From contig JAECUM010009269.1 in assembly GCA_016617855.1 (NCBI GenBank), forward strand, positions 1 through 64,000: a stretch of 64,000 bases of DNA, in the 5' to 3' direction. Positions within the stretch are counted from its first letter, which is position 1; each line of letters starts with the position of its first letter. This document shows, piece by piece, positions 1-11,598 of the stretch. The notes below the pieces were generated by a model that saw only the letters and a list, made by a program, of their open reading frames with translations, was not told the origin of the DNA and ran no database searches. The stretch comes from Megalonaias nervosa. Its lineage: Eukaryota > Mollusca > Bivalvia > Unionida > Unionidae. The position numbers were made by a program, and so were the translations under genes.

Positions 1-609
1 TGTGTACGTGCATTTGTTCTTTTTGAAACTCCAATTGTATTTGTTCTTTCTGTAATTCCATTTTCTTATCTTTCTCTCTCTCCTGTTTCTCTCTCTCTCT
101 CCTTCTTTTCAAATTGTAATTGTTTAGTTTTCTCACTTTCCTGTCTCTCTTTCTCCTCTGTCTCACATTGCAATTGTTTATCTTTCTCTCTTTCCTGTCT
201 CTCTTTTTCTTCTTTCTCAAATTGCAATTACAATTGCTTCGCTTGTAATTAACTGCATTTGCTCTTTCTATTTCTGAAGCTCGAGCTTCCTTAACTCCAA
301 TTCCATCTTGTATTTCATTTTTAATTCCATTACTTTTATGTCAGAGTCTGATACCTACTTACTGACCGTAGCCAAAACACTTTTATCAAAAACATTCTTC
401 TCTACCAAATATTGAATCAAAATATTTTTAATTCCTTGTTTCGTTAAGGAAGATTTTGCTTCAGAAAGGTCGTACTTTCTGGCAAGTTCAAGCAACTCAT
501 CTTTTTTCAGACTATCCAACTGCTCCTGAGTTGGACCAGAAAGAAAACTTTCTACTTTTGATGACATTGTGAATGAAAGCCTGTTGTTTTCACTAAAGAT
601 TTCAAACAA
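1..609 (-). pseudogene. Gag N-terminal fragment of an LTR retrotransposon
   Basis: The first 84 residues (609 down to 355) are open, with a likely in-frame start at the second Met (about 567, MSSKVESFLSGPTQEQL). They resemble the short helical N-terminal domain found at the start of many Ty3/Gypsy Gag proteins. After the stop, other frames down to position 1 keep reading a Glu/Lys/Gln-rich coiled coil (EKKKRETGKKDKQLQ and similar blocks), which I take to be the rest of the Gag cut by the window edge. It lies directly downstream of a minus-oriented LTR and a primer-binding-like site, the correct order for the 5' end of such an element. The family assignment is inference from layout and composition. 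No zinc knuckle is visible in the part present. Confidence 0.45.
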
Positions 610-697
610 AATGTAAAATAGTACTTGGGATTTGAAAACTAGGGGAATTTAAATTTCAAAAAACAATTTTCTGAAATATTTTTGCCAAATTCAAAAA

Positions 698-720
698 ACC
701 CAAGGACGAGCAACCCAATT
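698..720 (-). promoter_or_regulatory. Candidate primer-binding site (tRNA-Pro-like)
   Basis: Read on the minus strand, just inside the LTR end, the sequence TTGGGTTGCTCGTCCTTGGG resembles the tRNA-Pro primer site used by many LTR retroelements, with a few mismatches. Its place between the LTR and the Gag start supports the call. Confidence 0.4.
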
Positions 721-727
721 TTCTTTT

Positions 728-1611
728 TGTTACGTATAGGCTCGTTAAAAAGTAACAAAAGAAAAGAGTGAAACCAACAAGCTTTGTAAGTTTAACAAAA
801 ACAATTTATTTCCCTAGAAAACACGGTGTAAAGGTGAAAATAGAAAATAGGACTTAGAGTTTGTGAAGACAATCCAAACATTTATCCTAGAACTGAAAAA
901 ATACACGTCCTATCACTAAATAATTTTATCTGAATCTAGGTTCGAATCTTGATGGCTTTCCAAGATGGAGGATGATGACCTCAGGTGAAGTCTTTATACG
1001 AATGTCAAGAGTTCCACGTTGAACCACAACTTGTAATGTTTCAATTTAGAATAAATTTCCATCGAATGTCTTTGTCACTTGTATAGTTCTCAAGGGAAGA
1101 AATTATTATATTCTAAAAAATAGATGAACTTCTGAACAAGCTGTCATCTATGATAAAACATCTCGAGCTCCGAAGATGTAAAAATACAACTCTTTACGGC
1201 ACCTAATAGAAATATATTCTTCTTCTTGAAGATATATTGTACGACTGAATATTTCACGGGGATCTGAGTATTTTTAAACTGAACGAAGACGTCATTTCAG
1301 GCGCGCACAATGGAACGCGTGGCTATTTCACCATCGAATAGAGCAGTAAACAATGCAGTTTAACGTGGGCCAGAAAAATGACCTTGGCAATAACCAATCG
1401 TTTTCGCGTAGTGTTTACTCAATCGAGAAACCACGGCAGGATAAAATCGTGCTTATGCGAGTCATACTACGTTTTATATAAACATAATATCTCTTTCAAA
1501 AATATCAGATCCCGCGAGAATAATCATTACAATATAATGTAATGATACTAAAATAAAATGAAAAGGAATTTAAAATTGATACACAAGTAATTAAATTACA
1601 TATTCGTAACA
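728..1611 (-). repeat. LTR of a Gypsy-like retrotransposon (minus orientation)
   Basis: It starts TGTTACG and ends CGTAACA, the same inverted termini as the solo LTR at 31342-32290. It shares with that copy the terminal block with CAAGCTTTGTAA and the AAGATGG-GATGATGACCTCA block near 960. The outer boundary at 1611 is inferred from the terminal motif. I see no clean target duplication, so the element is old or its left partner lies outside the window. Confidence 0.55.
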
Positions 1612-4140
1612 ATTTATGTTTATTGTTGATCTGAAATCAAAGTCTTTTAAATACGAAATATGCTAGGGGCGAATTGACTTGGCGAAATAGGTTTTCATGA
1701 GACATTGTTTCTTGTTACAGAGAAATTATATTTTATAAACTGTTTTCAGTATTTCTACCAAAAATGTGAAAGAATATTTCTATTTGTTACAAGTCTGTTG
1801 GAACTCTTTTGGCATATAATCTAATCTACTGTTAAAGAATTTTTCAGATATTACATATAATTCACAGTTTTTGTTTTCTCTTTTTGTTTCTCTTTGTGTT
1901 ATTGTTTTGGCTCTTTTCTTTCTTTCTCTGATCCATTCCTGTTTGAAATGAGTTAACAAAGAAACATAAGATACCAAAAATTATAGAAAACGCTAACTAC
2001 TTAAAACAAAATTGGTTAGACCACATCTTAAATACACCTCCTTTGCCTAGAGCCTATGCACAAATCTGATATTACGGATGAATGAATTTAGCCTCGGTTG
2101 GTCTCTGATTTCAGTCTCCATATGAACATATAATCATAAGAACACGCGGAGATTGTCTAAGAGACACCATCGCTAGGTAAAATATTTATTTTCTTCTCTT
2201 CATGCTTAATTCACTATCATTTCGTTCCTTAAAGAAAATCTGCTTGTAATCACTTTGGAATGACCCGGAGCTTCAGCCAAATATTTTATTGCTTGCAATC
2301 TGCTTACGTCATCAAATTAAAGTCTCGTAAATAATTAAAAATAAATGCTCATGACGGTCCCGTTTAGTCAGTAAATTAAGTCTTTATTGATAATGACAAT
2401 GCACAACCTACTCATTTTTTTCTCAATATGAATATATGCAAATCAGATGAAAAGTTAGTAAAAACAAATCAACAATATTCACTTCGATGAAAAGTTTAGA
2501 AACTTTATCGTAAACGATTGAAACTGTCATCTGTGGCCAATATATGAATTTTTAAAAATTATTTTCTTTCTCTCAGTCACGAGATCAACTTACATTAGCT
2601 GCCTTTCCCGCCTCCCCCTCCCCGGCGGGCTACAATACTTTACAGTGTTTGTTTTATGAATATAGAAATAAGGAACTTTCTCTTCTGGACTGGTTTCAGG
2701 CAACTGTGAGGCTCAGTTTGCAAGTAGTGAAAAAGACGGTGCAGCACACTAAGTAGACAGTGACAGCATATTCTGGAACTTTTGTTTGGCAGGCTAATAT
2801 TAAATATAAAAATATGACACAATAACCCTTCAGAATTTGAAAAATTGAATTTTTCTTATGTGAGAGACAAGTAATATCCAAAGTTTACTACCACAACAAG
2901 TTCCAATGGTCACATTCTTTGAAAACTTAGTCACTTCCGATATAGACGAGAAATAAAATGGTTTTTCTCATATGTATGCGGCACAAGTATATGTACACAT
3001 TCTAAGCTGGTCTGTGTCTAAATCTGAGAAAACGATTGCTTTCTGAATTAGAATATATTAGCAGGTATTTCGAGTTATCGTCCATGACGGATTCCCATAC
3101 CTTTTCCTGTCACTTGCGCTTCAGGTGTGGGAAAATTACCGTTTGATTGTATTGATGAGAAACTTTTGCTCCAGTCATATTTGAGAAATGGAATTGTTTC
3201 ACATGAGATATATGTTTTAGCTAAAAGATGTTGTCTCCCATTACAAATTCTATATGCACATTGCATGCTACTTCGGTAGTTTTCGTCAGTAAGGAATGTA
3301 CGGAAATTCCCAATTAATCTTGTTACAAGTTAAATACTGTTATTAGCATGTTTACGATATACCTGACTAAATAATACCCATTTTTTTAAAAACAAAATAG
3401 TTGTATTTTTCACAAATTAATTTGGAATATTTCATATATAATTATATTAACGATGATTTAATTGCATTTTTGAGACGAGTCGCATATACTACCAAGTAAG
3501 CCAAATGGGATGCTATAAATGACATTTGGTTCAAACTCAACTTTTTGGAAACAATTTCGGATAAAAATATAATAGATCTCAATTTATTATTATTTTATAG
3601 CGAATGTTAATGTGTTATGGAAATTACTTTGTACGACTGCAAACCATTCTAAGATTTTCTAAAGAGGAGCTGGTTTTTCTTTTAATTTTGCGTAATTTTG
3701 CAAGTTCACTCATTTGTTGAGTCAGTGTGTTTTATGTTTATTTGCTGTCTCTGAAATTATGTGCCCGGATGTTGGCATCCCACTCAATGTTTTCCTGCCT
3801 GTAATATCAAAACCATAGCTAATAAATTGTAGTCTCCATTGTCAATACTCTGGTTTTTATCAACAAGCTCTCTAATGTCAGGACAATGATTTGGACAGGG
3901 TGTCAGCTACAGTATGCTTAATCAACTCATTTTACTTACGTTTTTTGGATTACAACTTGTACAACAATTAACATGCACAAAGCAAATTCATATAAGGCAC
4001 TGACCATTAATTTTCGTGGTGGGGGGAGGCTACGAGTTTCTTTTCTCTGATATGTTTTATTTTCTATTATCTCAAGATAATTATTCTTTGTTCAAATAAT
4101 ATAATACTGTACTAACGGAGCAGAACTCCCTGGCCTCTGC
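1612..4140. other. Gene-free A+T-rich stretch
   Basis: Only short spurious frames are present on both strands. I see no repeat structure, RNA gene or recognisable coding fragment here. Confidence 0.5.
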
Positions 4141-4156
4141 AAATAATTCGACAGAA

Positions 4157-4945
4157 ATGGAAGATATGAATGATGATTCCTTTATAGAGACGGCAGAAAC
4201 AATGGATTCAAGCCTGAAAAATCTAATGCTAGAGATAAGACATGAAGTAAGGAAACTTAATGAAAGATTTATATCTATTGAATGTTCTCTAGATGAGCTG
4301 AAAAACAAAAATGAATTATTGACAAATCAAAATATGGTCCTATGTAAGAAGATTGAGAACCTGGCCGAGAAAGTTAATGAATTGGAAATACGATCGCAGG
4401 CGAACGAACAAAAGCTTGAGCAACAAAAGACGTATTCCTGTCGAGAGAATCTAATGTTTTATGGTGAGCCTGAAATCCACGAAGTGGGAGGATACAGAAA
4501 AATCGATTAAAGTGTATATGAGGGATGCACATGGTTTAGATTCAGAGAAGATAGAAGTTGAAAGAGCCCATCGGCTGAGATCAAAAGAAAAAACAAGACC
4601 TGTGATTGTCAAATTTTCAAATTATAAAGACAAAGAGACAGTGTTTAGACGCTATTGAGAAACAAGGAAAGAAGCCGTAAAGCAGCCACGAGAACCACGT
4701 CTGAGAATGAAGATACAGCGGCAGCTAGGAGACCAGTTAACGCACGTGTATCTGAAGGTTTTCCGTTAAATATGTGAAAATCTTGTGCCAACCTCTACCC
4801 GACATTGAAAAAAGCCATAGAACAAGGAAAACAAAGCTTTCTACAAATATGACCAGCTAATAATAGATGGTTACACGTATGTATTTGATGAGGTTAGAAA
4901 TGATGCTGTTCTTGCAGACAAAAGAGATAGGACTCAGGCCGAGGC
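4157..4945 (+). pseudogene. Non-LTR retrotransposon ORF1 remnant (L1-type coiled coil + RRM-like)
   Basis: The first 117 residues hold a long heptad-rich coiled coil (about residues 15-95) that ends in SCRENLMFYG. The reading then shifts near 4480 to a frame containing ERAHRLRSKEKTRPVIVKF and YKDKETVFRR, the pattern of the RNA-binding ORF1 protein of L1-like and related LINEs. Further frames up to ~4945 carry FYKYDQLIIDGYTYVFDE, the usual C-terminal part. At least three frame breaks are present. In intact elements this protein coats the element RNA. The next fragment is the beginning of the endonuclease ORF2, as expected. Confidence 0.6.
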
Positions 4946-4954
4946 CTACAAAAT

Positions 4955-5269
4955 GTGTATGAGGAGAGCGGTTCTACTTCTGTCTCAGGTTGTTTGGTGT
5001 GGAATATATCTGGCTTAAGTGAAAAACTTTCAAGAGAAAAGAGGTCTGATTTTGTTAAATGTGTTGAAAAGTTTTATATGCTAGCCTTTGTTGAAACATC
5101 TCGTTGCCTGTTCGTGAACCCCTCTTTAAGCATTTCAATATATCTAGAGAAAAAGTGTCTCAAAAATATTATTTGGTTAGTTGTTTCATCTAAGGCTAGC
5201 ATACAGAAATGGAACTTAATGTTTGGTTTTGTCTGCTTGTCACATGAATATTCATCTGTTCGTTTCTAA
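4955..5269 (+). pseudogene. LINE ORF2 endonuclease N-terminal fragment
   Basis: The frame contains VWNISGLSEKL, then DFVKCVEKFYMLAFVETS, the opening strand and catalytic-Glu strand of an apurinic-type (EEP) endonuclease of non-LTR retrotransposons. The middle of ORF2 is missing, because only C-terminal reverse transcriptase sequence follows in the 77-bp array downstream. It belongs to the same degraded element as the ORF1 remnant just upstream. Confidence 0.5.
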
Positions 5270-5415
5270 GAAAATGTATATGCAGTGGTAGAAAATGAGT
5301 TAGCTCACCTACAAATGAAATATACTAGCTAAGTCTACTCCAAATGCAATCGTATATAACGAATACGGAAGAATTAGTATGCGGTGTATAAGATATAAAT
5401 GTATTTTAAAATATT

Positions 5416-5870
5416 GTCTAAGAATACTTAAACTGCAGGAAGACAGATATCCTAAACAATGCTACCATTTACAGTTACGATGTTTTGGTATTGGCTAAGA
5501 ATACTTAAACTGCAGGAAGACAGATATCCTAAACAATGCTACCATTTACAGTTACGATGTTTTGGTATTGGCTAAGAATACTTAAACTGCAGGAAGACAG
5601 ATATCCTAAACAATGCTACCATTTACAGTTACGATGTTTTGGTATTGGCTAAGAATACTTAAACTGCAGGAAGACAGATATCCTAAACAATGCTACCATT
5701 TACAGTTACGATGTTTTGGTATTGGCTAAGAATACTTAAACTGCAGGAAGACAGATATCCTAAACAATGCTACCATTTACAGTTACGATGTTTTGGTATT
5801 GGCTAAGAATACTTAAACTGCAGGAAGACAGATATCCTAAACAATGCTACAATTTACAGTTACGATGTTT
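5416..5870 (+). repeat. 77-bp tandem array, 6 copies, built from LINE coding sequence
   Basis: Copies begin at 5416, 5493, 5570, 5647, 5724 and 5801. They are almost identical over 77 bp, each carrying the segment CTTAAACTGCAGGAAGACAG. One frame of the unit reads LKLQEDRYPKQCYHLQLRC, which resembles the C-terminal end of LINE ORF2 proteins. The near identity points to recent amplification. As 77 is not a multiple of 3, the coding frame rotates at each copy. Confidence 0.8.
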
Positions 5871-6050
5871 GGGGGATTGTGATCACTCGGCTAACGATGT
5901 TTGGTGTACTCAGGGCGTAAATGATGAAAATACATGATGTATTCACCTGAAGAGCAAGATGATGTAAGAGCTCGAAGGATTAAAGCATGGATAACTTTCT
6001 ATCCACATATTAGATACATACAGCACAAAATTTCATAAAGTTCTGGATTT
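5871..6050 (+). pseudogene. LINE ORF2 extreme C-terminal remnant
   Basis: Directly after the array, broken frames read VWCTQGV and then KAWITFYPHIRYIQHK. These fit the tail of ORF2 in RTE/L1-like elements that follows the segment amplified in the array. It is heavily shifted. The 108-residue open frame that follows (6061-6387, starting TTG) matches nothing I recognise. Confidence 0.35.
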
Positions 6051-6389
6051 AATTAGAGTCTTGGCAAACATAGATTGGAGAATAGAAACAAATACAGATT
6101 GCGGAATAGAAAGCTTCAAAGTTAAGGCAAGTGAATCATCACTTTATCACAGAGGAGTAAAAATGGATCCTCAGGAAATTACCAGACTATCTTTTGATCC
6201 ATCCAATCCCGCATGTACCGAGTGTTGTATGCCAGAAACCAAACTTCGTACCACCTTTTGCCTAAGAAATTCGTCTTCGCTTAGAAACAGAAGAAAAAAA
6301 ATTGATGATGAAAATACTGCAAAATTCTATGTTCCAAAATCATTACCTTGGTTAATACCCCCATCAACCACAACCCCCCAAAATTAATA

Positions 6390-7320
6390 AAACTAAATAA
6401 AACAAAATAAATAATATTTTGCATTTGATAGTTCCGTTGTGGCAATGCGTTCAATCAAGTCATAACCTTATATCGTAGCTGTACATCCCCACATAAAGAT
6501 GGTTCGAAATACATGACAACTTTGGAGCTGCGATAACAACGCCCCATGACAAATCTTCAATTTTTACAACAGAAATTACACCTATACTCAGAACTATGAA
6601 CTACACTGAAATTTCTAAACATAAATTTCATCATCTTTTCGAATTCCTTTTTCATAACGAAAACCAAGCAAATCCTTAAACATGATAATCCATTAATATA
6701 CTAGATATTACTGAAACATGGTGTTCTCATATCATATTGAAATGGTTTTCTGTGATGTTGGCAGTCTAGGAACTTAGCTATAAAGGACAGTGAAAGAAGA
6801 GATACTGCAGCAAAAACTGCTTGGGAAGATTCCATATACTAATTTCAGTTATTATATAAATCAGTAAATGCTTCATTTTAAAACAAAAATATGTGGTTTT
6901 AAAACTCCGTAAACTCCAAAACGTAAAATACCTTATACTTTGGTGAAAGCTTAACTGTGTAGTAATATTATTCATATTTGATAGTCTTTTTAGTTTTTAC
7001 ATTTCAACTACATACACAAACAATATAGAAAAACAATATATGCTAACAGTCAGTAGAGATTAAATCAGTCTGCAGATGAAATCATTAGCGTGAGGACGAA
7101 AGCTTCAGGTTAGCTTTCTCTATGTTGTTTGTGTATGTGGTTGAAAAGTAAAAACAGAAAAACACTGGAAAATAAAAAATCCAATATTGGAGAATGACAT
7201 CCATCATATGGAACAAACTGTAGAGAGTGGCATTACTTATCGGCCACACAAACCTGACTCGTGCGAGCGTAGAAAAAAATCTCCTCAGGACCAAATCCCC
7301 CACACCCCCATGGCGAAATC
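6390..7320. other. Gene-free stretch
   Basis: I see only short chance frames and no recognisable repeat or RNA gene. Confidence 0.4.
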
Positions 7321-7329
7321 CATGCCTCG

Positions 7330-7870
7330 AAAAAATCCCCCTTGGACAATATGCTCCGGAAAAATGAAAGAGAGGACATAATCCCCTCCAACAGCAAAGG
7401 ATTTTAAACTTTTTAAACTGTCACAAATATAGTGGCCTATTTTGAAATGGTATAGGGGGAAAATAGCAGAAATGTCACATCTTTTCAATATGATTGATAT
7501 TAAACTTATCGATGGAATTTCATGTTCATACAATAAAATTATAGCTTAGCTTTTTAGGTGCTAATCAAATAATAACAATAATGGTCAAATACAGTAAACC
7601 CAGTACTAAGGAAAGCGAGCTGACAAAGCACATACACAAGCAATTAGTCATTAGACCAGAAAGATCATTAGGCATCTTAATCTATCTGTCCATTAAAATC
7701 TAACCTGCACACTATACGTCTTTGATCTACTCAATGGAAGCCGACACGAAACTTCAAAGGACCCAAGCCGACACACAAAGATGTACATTTGTGATGGTTT
7801 AAAAAGGGCTAAACTTCGACAGGAGGGAGGGGATTATGTTCTATCTTTCATTTTGCTGGAGGGATTTTGC
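7330..7870. mobile_element. Small inverted-repeat element (possible MITE)
   Basis: The block near 7330-7391 (AAATCCCCC, then AAAATGAAAGAGAGGACATA, then ATCCCCTCC) is repeated in inverted orientation at about 7822-7870 (GGAGGGGATTATGTTCTATC, then TTTCATTTTGCTGGAGGGATTTT). About 430 bp without coding potential lie between. This fits a non-autonomous DNA element or a foldback repeat. It ends about 35 bp before element A. Confidence 0.4.
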
Positions 7871-7906
7871 CTTTACTGACTCATGCATATCTCCTAAAGG
7901 GTGGAC

Positions 7907-8144
7907 AGCAGCAGGGAGCGTGAATCCTACAACTTTTTAAGGAGTGTTATTTCGCAAAAATAACGCTTCCTACAAAAATTAAAATACAAGATTAATAACG
8001 TCAAACCAAAACCTCTAACCGACCAAGATTTCTCTAATTGGTTTGCCTAATTTTTGTTATTGACGCTTTTGCCGTCTGTGTTTTTGTTTTGTATGTGCAC
8101 TCGTTTACCCGTCGGACACTCAATTTTTGTCATCGCCCTCCCTG
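7907..8144. repeat. Element A left terminal inverted repeat
   Basis: This pairs with 19710-19946 in inverse orientation over ~238 bp at roughly 85% identity by eye. Shared landmarks are CAGCAGGGAG at the tip, CGAATCCTACAAC (one change), CCGTCGGACACTCAATTTTT and the inner end CGCCCTCCCTG. Confidence 0.88.
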
Positions 8145-8200
8145 CTGATATGTGGGTATGGCTTAATTAAATCATTATTATATCAATAATAACGCTAACC

Positions 8201-9215
8201 ATGGAATCTCACACAGCTAAACTAGCTCGACAGCGATTAGAGGCAATTAAGAAATATCTCCCCGTCCGTGAATCTGTCAAGCAACAACTACAAGCGCGTC
8301 AGGAGTCTCAGGTGGAATTTACAGAGGGTACAGAACAGTTATTTAAACCAATTATCGAACCAACAAACAAAATTGTTACAGCAACTGAGGCAACACAAAG
8401 CTCTTGAAACATTGCCTGTTGAATATTGCTGGCCGACTTCAAGCAATTCAACCACCACCCCAGCAACCTCCTCAACCACAACCTGAAGATGAGCCACAAC
8501 CTCTGCCAAAAGTTAGAATTAACATTGTAGATAAATTCACGCCTGAAGGTATTGTCGCTATCAAGGACCGAACCCAATTACTGGATATTGCTGCGTTTGG
8601 ATATTATGAAAGAGATAAGTGTGTAAACCCCGAATATGTTAGAACTATGAGATCTACCGATTGGACTAGGGATATATAACGCATCTCTACTGGTATTCTG
8701 CAGATCAGATCTGAGGAAGATATTAATAATTTTGCCATCTTTGACCAGACAGTAGATGGGTATATTAGACAAACAATGCAGGAAAGGAGACAAAAAGAAG
8801 AAGAACTGAAGTCGAAACTTGAAGAAGCTAATCAAACAAGGAGACAAAAAGAAGAAGAAATGAAGTCGAAACTTAAAGGGGTTGAACTAGCAAGGAAACA
8901 AAAAAGAAGATTTGGAATATGAAGAAATTAGACGAAAGTGGAGATTACCTTAACCAAATAAGAAAGAAACAAAAGAAACAAGGAGGAGTGGTCTGAGTGA
9001 TTGGGTCACTCGAGGAATTGGTCTTATTACTCCATGTCCCGATAACGTTATTGCCGACGTGGACAGACTAGAAATTTTCATTGGCGGAAAACGAGCCGGC
9101 AATAATTCCCCAGAAATCATTAATGAAGCAGCTGCTATTTACATGCGGTATCAGGGATATTAATGTTTATCGGTCCCTTATTGATGAAATCGTTGATGAT
9201 TACCGCAGTGATTAA
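8201..9215 (+). pseudogene. Coiled-coil virion-module protein, element A
   Basis: The start MESHTAKLARQRLEAIKKYL is clear. The frame breaks near 8405, then runs through a Pro/Gln-rich linker (QPPPQQPPQPQPEDEPQP) and a conserved-looking block ending at 8679. It shifts again into a Lys/Glu/Arg coiled coil and ends in a block with LEIFIGGKRAGNNSPEIINE. Element B has a counterpart at 47982-49070 with the same layout: short helical start, long coiled coil, and a C-terminal block with an AGN-EI-NE pattern. Its function is unknown; position and conservation between elements suggest a virion or assembly role. There are at least three frameshifts. Confidence 0.5.
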
Positions 9216-9249
9216 GAGTACACAATTAGATCAGTGACAAGAAAACTAG

Positions 9250-9708
9250 ATGATCATACATAATGCTCAACGTGGACCGATCATGGTCAGGGTGATAAAT
9301 TTGCGATTACCTACATATAAAGCGATCTACGGAGATGGACTCGGTGATGTTGCTCAGGGCCTATTCAGAAGGATAGCTCCGAAAGCAATACCTATTGCAA
9401 AGCAACTGGGGATGAAAGCTATTGACGTTGTTCATGATAAAGGTATTGGTGTTTCTGGTGATGCTGCTAGTAAAGCATTCGCGGCAATCAAGGATAGACT
9501 AGCACGATTAATACGCAGACCGCAGGCGGTAAGACCTCAGCCAGTAAAATTACCCAGAACCGAAGGAATGCCTGCAAATGTTAGTAAAATAATAAATCGA
9601 GCTGCGAATAAAAAACTAGCAGAATTGGCTGGTGTACCACTATCAGAAAAAGAAAAGAATATAACTGCTAGTCTGATAGCAGGAAGTGGTCTTCGTGTTA
9701 GACGATAG
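9250..9708 (+). CDS. Gly/Ala-rich minor virion protein, element A
   Basis: This is an open frame of 152 residues, with an alternative start at Met14. After a short basic N-terminus it has a Gly/Ala/Ile-rich amphipathic segment (GLGDVAQGLFRRIAPKAIPI) and a Lys/Arg-rich tail ending in LRVRR. Element B has a matching gene at 49930-50277 with the same G-LG-x-F start and APIA segment, also immediately before MCP. In Polintons and adenoviruses such small basic, membrane-active proteins are minor capsid components; the role here is inference from position and composition. It is one of the few intact frames in element A and ends 14 bp before MCP. Confidence 0.5.
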   Translation: MIIHNAQRGPIMVRVINLRLPTYKAIYGDGLGDVAQGLFRRIAPKAIPIAKQLGMKAIDVVHDKGIGVSGDAASKAFAAIKDRLARLIRRPQAVRPQPVKLPRTEGMPANVSKIINRAANKKLAELAGVPLSEKEKNITASLIAGSGLRVRR

Positions 9709-9722
9709 CAAGTATAATAAAG

Positions 9723-10974
9723 ATGTTCAAACGTGTATCTGATCCCGCATTCGACATGGACGCACCGGCTCTCAAAGATGAATCGATGCGCGATTATCAA
9801 TATTATTCTTATGACGCACGACAGCCAAATCAGGGTGGAAGAATCGAATTACAAGTTCAGGATACAAGTAGATATTTCTTACCCGTTGAAGCATTTATTG
9901 AAGTAGAAGGTAAAATTTTAAAAAACAGATGATACTGAATATCGAGCTGATGTTAGGGTCGGTTTTGTTAATAATGACATCATGGCGTTGTTCGACAGTT
10001 CTACGTATCTCATCGACAGAAGACCCATTGAATCGATTCAGAAAGACGTCGACGTTGCCACAGATGTGGCTCCGGTGGTTCATGGTGCTAATCCAGAATT
10101 CAACTTAGGATTCCCAACGCGTCGATCAATGCTGAAAGATGGAAGAAGAATATTTTCATGTGCAATTCCACTTTCACATATCTTTGGATTTTGCAGAAAT
10201 GTCACAAAGGTTATTTTCGGAGCCAAGCATACAATTGTACTCTTACGAAAAGCTACCGACGATGATATAATCTGGCACCCCGTCGGTGATGCTGGTAAAG
10301 TAATACTAACAAAACTTTCGTTGTGGATACCAGTAATGACTCCAACACTCCCTGAAGAAGAACGTCTGCACTCTTTTATGATTCAAAGGTGGTAAATCAA
10401 CATTATCATGGTTGACGATGACCACAGATAGTGTTCAAAGTAACATTACTGGTTTATTCATATGGCAGATAGCATCAAGCAAGATGTCTCTGCACCGCGA
10501 CATATATTTGTTACTTTCCAAGATGCTGCACGAGTAAACTCACAAACACACAGCATAATGATATTTGACAAACTTGGTATTACTGCAGTTTCACTGAGAA
10601 TAAATGGACATCAAGAACCAGCTGAGCATATATTATTGAATTTTGAAAATAATCATGTAGCACGTGCATATCCTCATTTGATGACATTCATGGGACATGA
10701 GCAAAATATTGACAATGGTCTGCAAATATCACAACTAGATTTTACAACTCTGTATCCGATGTATTACTTTTCTCTGGAACATTTGGATTTAGTTAGACAA
10801 ACAGTCGTTGATATACACTTTCGAGCTCGTGTGGCAGGAGGAGCTATTGCTGATTACGGAGCAATTGCTGTTATACTCTCAGACAAAACAATGTTGCTTG
10901 AAGGTGTTGGTGGACGAATGAGAGTCATTGATGCCCCATTAGAAACAAAATGTGTTTTCCAAACATGTAATTAA
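9723..10974 (+). pseudogene. Major capsid protein (double jelly-roll), element A
   Basis: The gene runs in three segments (9723-9932, to 10395, and 10462-10974) separated by frame breaks. Aligned by eye with the element B MCP it shares the N-terminal strand (RYFLPVEAFIEVEG), the signature around FGFCRNVTKVIFGAKHTIVL versus FGFCRDYNKVFRGVKHTLIL, the block KLSLWIPVMTPT versus KLALWMPRITPS, and the C-terminal ISQLDFTTLYPMYYF. The total is only ~415 residues against 518 in B, and part of the region before HGANPEFNLGF seems to be missing. The MCP builds the hexagonal capsid lattice. This copy cannot make a complete protein. Confidence 0.85.
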
Positions 10975-10992
10975 ATCGCTCATGATACTATA

Positions 10993-11475
10993 TTGTCATA
11001 TCATCATGTTAGTGTCAGTCTGACTCCTAGTCAGATTAAAAAGCTACAATCAGCATCAAAAAAGAATTCTGGAATAAAAATATTACTGAAATCAGAACAG
11101 ATCACGGGCGGCCCAAAAAAACTATCACTGATAGAACGTCAACTCAAGTATTTCAATGGCGCCAAACGATCAAAGACCGGCGTACGACTTAATCTGTCTC
11201 CGGGTGCCAATATAGACACTTCCAAGACGGGTGTTATATTTCCACTTCTCACAGCTATTCCAGCGTTGATAGCCACTGCAGCCCCAGCTGTTGCAAAAGC
11301 AGCTGCACTTGGTACTGTTGGAACTGCCGCTGGGATGGCATTAAAGAAAGCAATAGGTCACGGACTAAAACTTCCCCAAAAAATCAACAGGGAAAGGTCT
11401 ATGACTGCCAGGAACCCCTCATTTATGGTACGGTCAATCCACGGGGAAAGGTCTAAGACTGCCCGGGACACATAG
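10993..11475 (+). CDS. Hydrophobic minor virion protein, element A
   Basis: This 160-residue open frame follows MCP by 18 bp. It begins SVSLTPSQIKKLQSASKK, matching the start of the element B gene at 51899 (IYLTDGQVKKLAAAVAKK). It has a central block with ERQLKYFNGAKRSKTGVRLN and a C-terminal Ala-rich hydrophobic helix (about residues 90-120, PALIATAAPAVAKAAALG). The start codon reads TTG, so an original ATG may have mutated. It is likely a membrane-active or DNA-associated minor capsid protein, analogous to adenovirus pVI or pX, but that is inference. Confidence 0.5.
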   Translation: MSYHHVSVSLTPSQIKKLQSASKKNSGIKILLKSEQITGGPKKLSLIERQLKYFNGAKRSKTGVRLNLSPGANIDTSKTGVIFPLLTAIPALIATAAPAVAKAAALGTVGTAAGMALKKAIGHGLKLPQKINRERSMTARNPSFMVRSIHGERSKTARDT

Positions 11476-11487
11476 TTGATACTTCCC

Positions 11488-11598
11488 ATGTCCAGGTTTG
11501 ATTTACTTGATGCTGCTAAGCGATTAAATCTCAAAAACTTTAGAGGTGTTTTTATGCGTGATCAATTACAGTTTTTCAGGATCGATAAGGACGATTAA
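11488..11598 (+). pseudogene. Capsid maturation protease stub, element A
   Basis: A 36-residue frame begins MSRFDLLDAAKRLNLKNFRG and continues VFMRDQL, the characteristic N-terminal segment of Polinton adenain-type cysteine proteases (compare SGVYSKDEL in element B). The catalytic part (GTHW, the Asp, Gln and Cys) is absent, so most of the gene was deleted. It sits at the expected place after the virion proteins. Confidence 0.55.

Noticed and set aside
2640..3266. Short frames of 60-63 residues
   Set aside because: No motif and no context; the length is within chance for this sequence.
5416..5870. CRISPR array
   Set aside because: The units are contiguous 77-bp copies with no unique spacers, in an animal-type genome.
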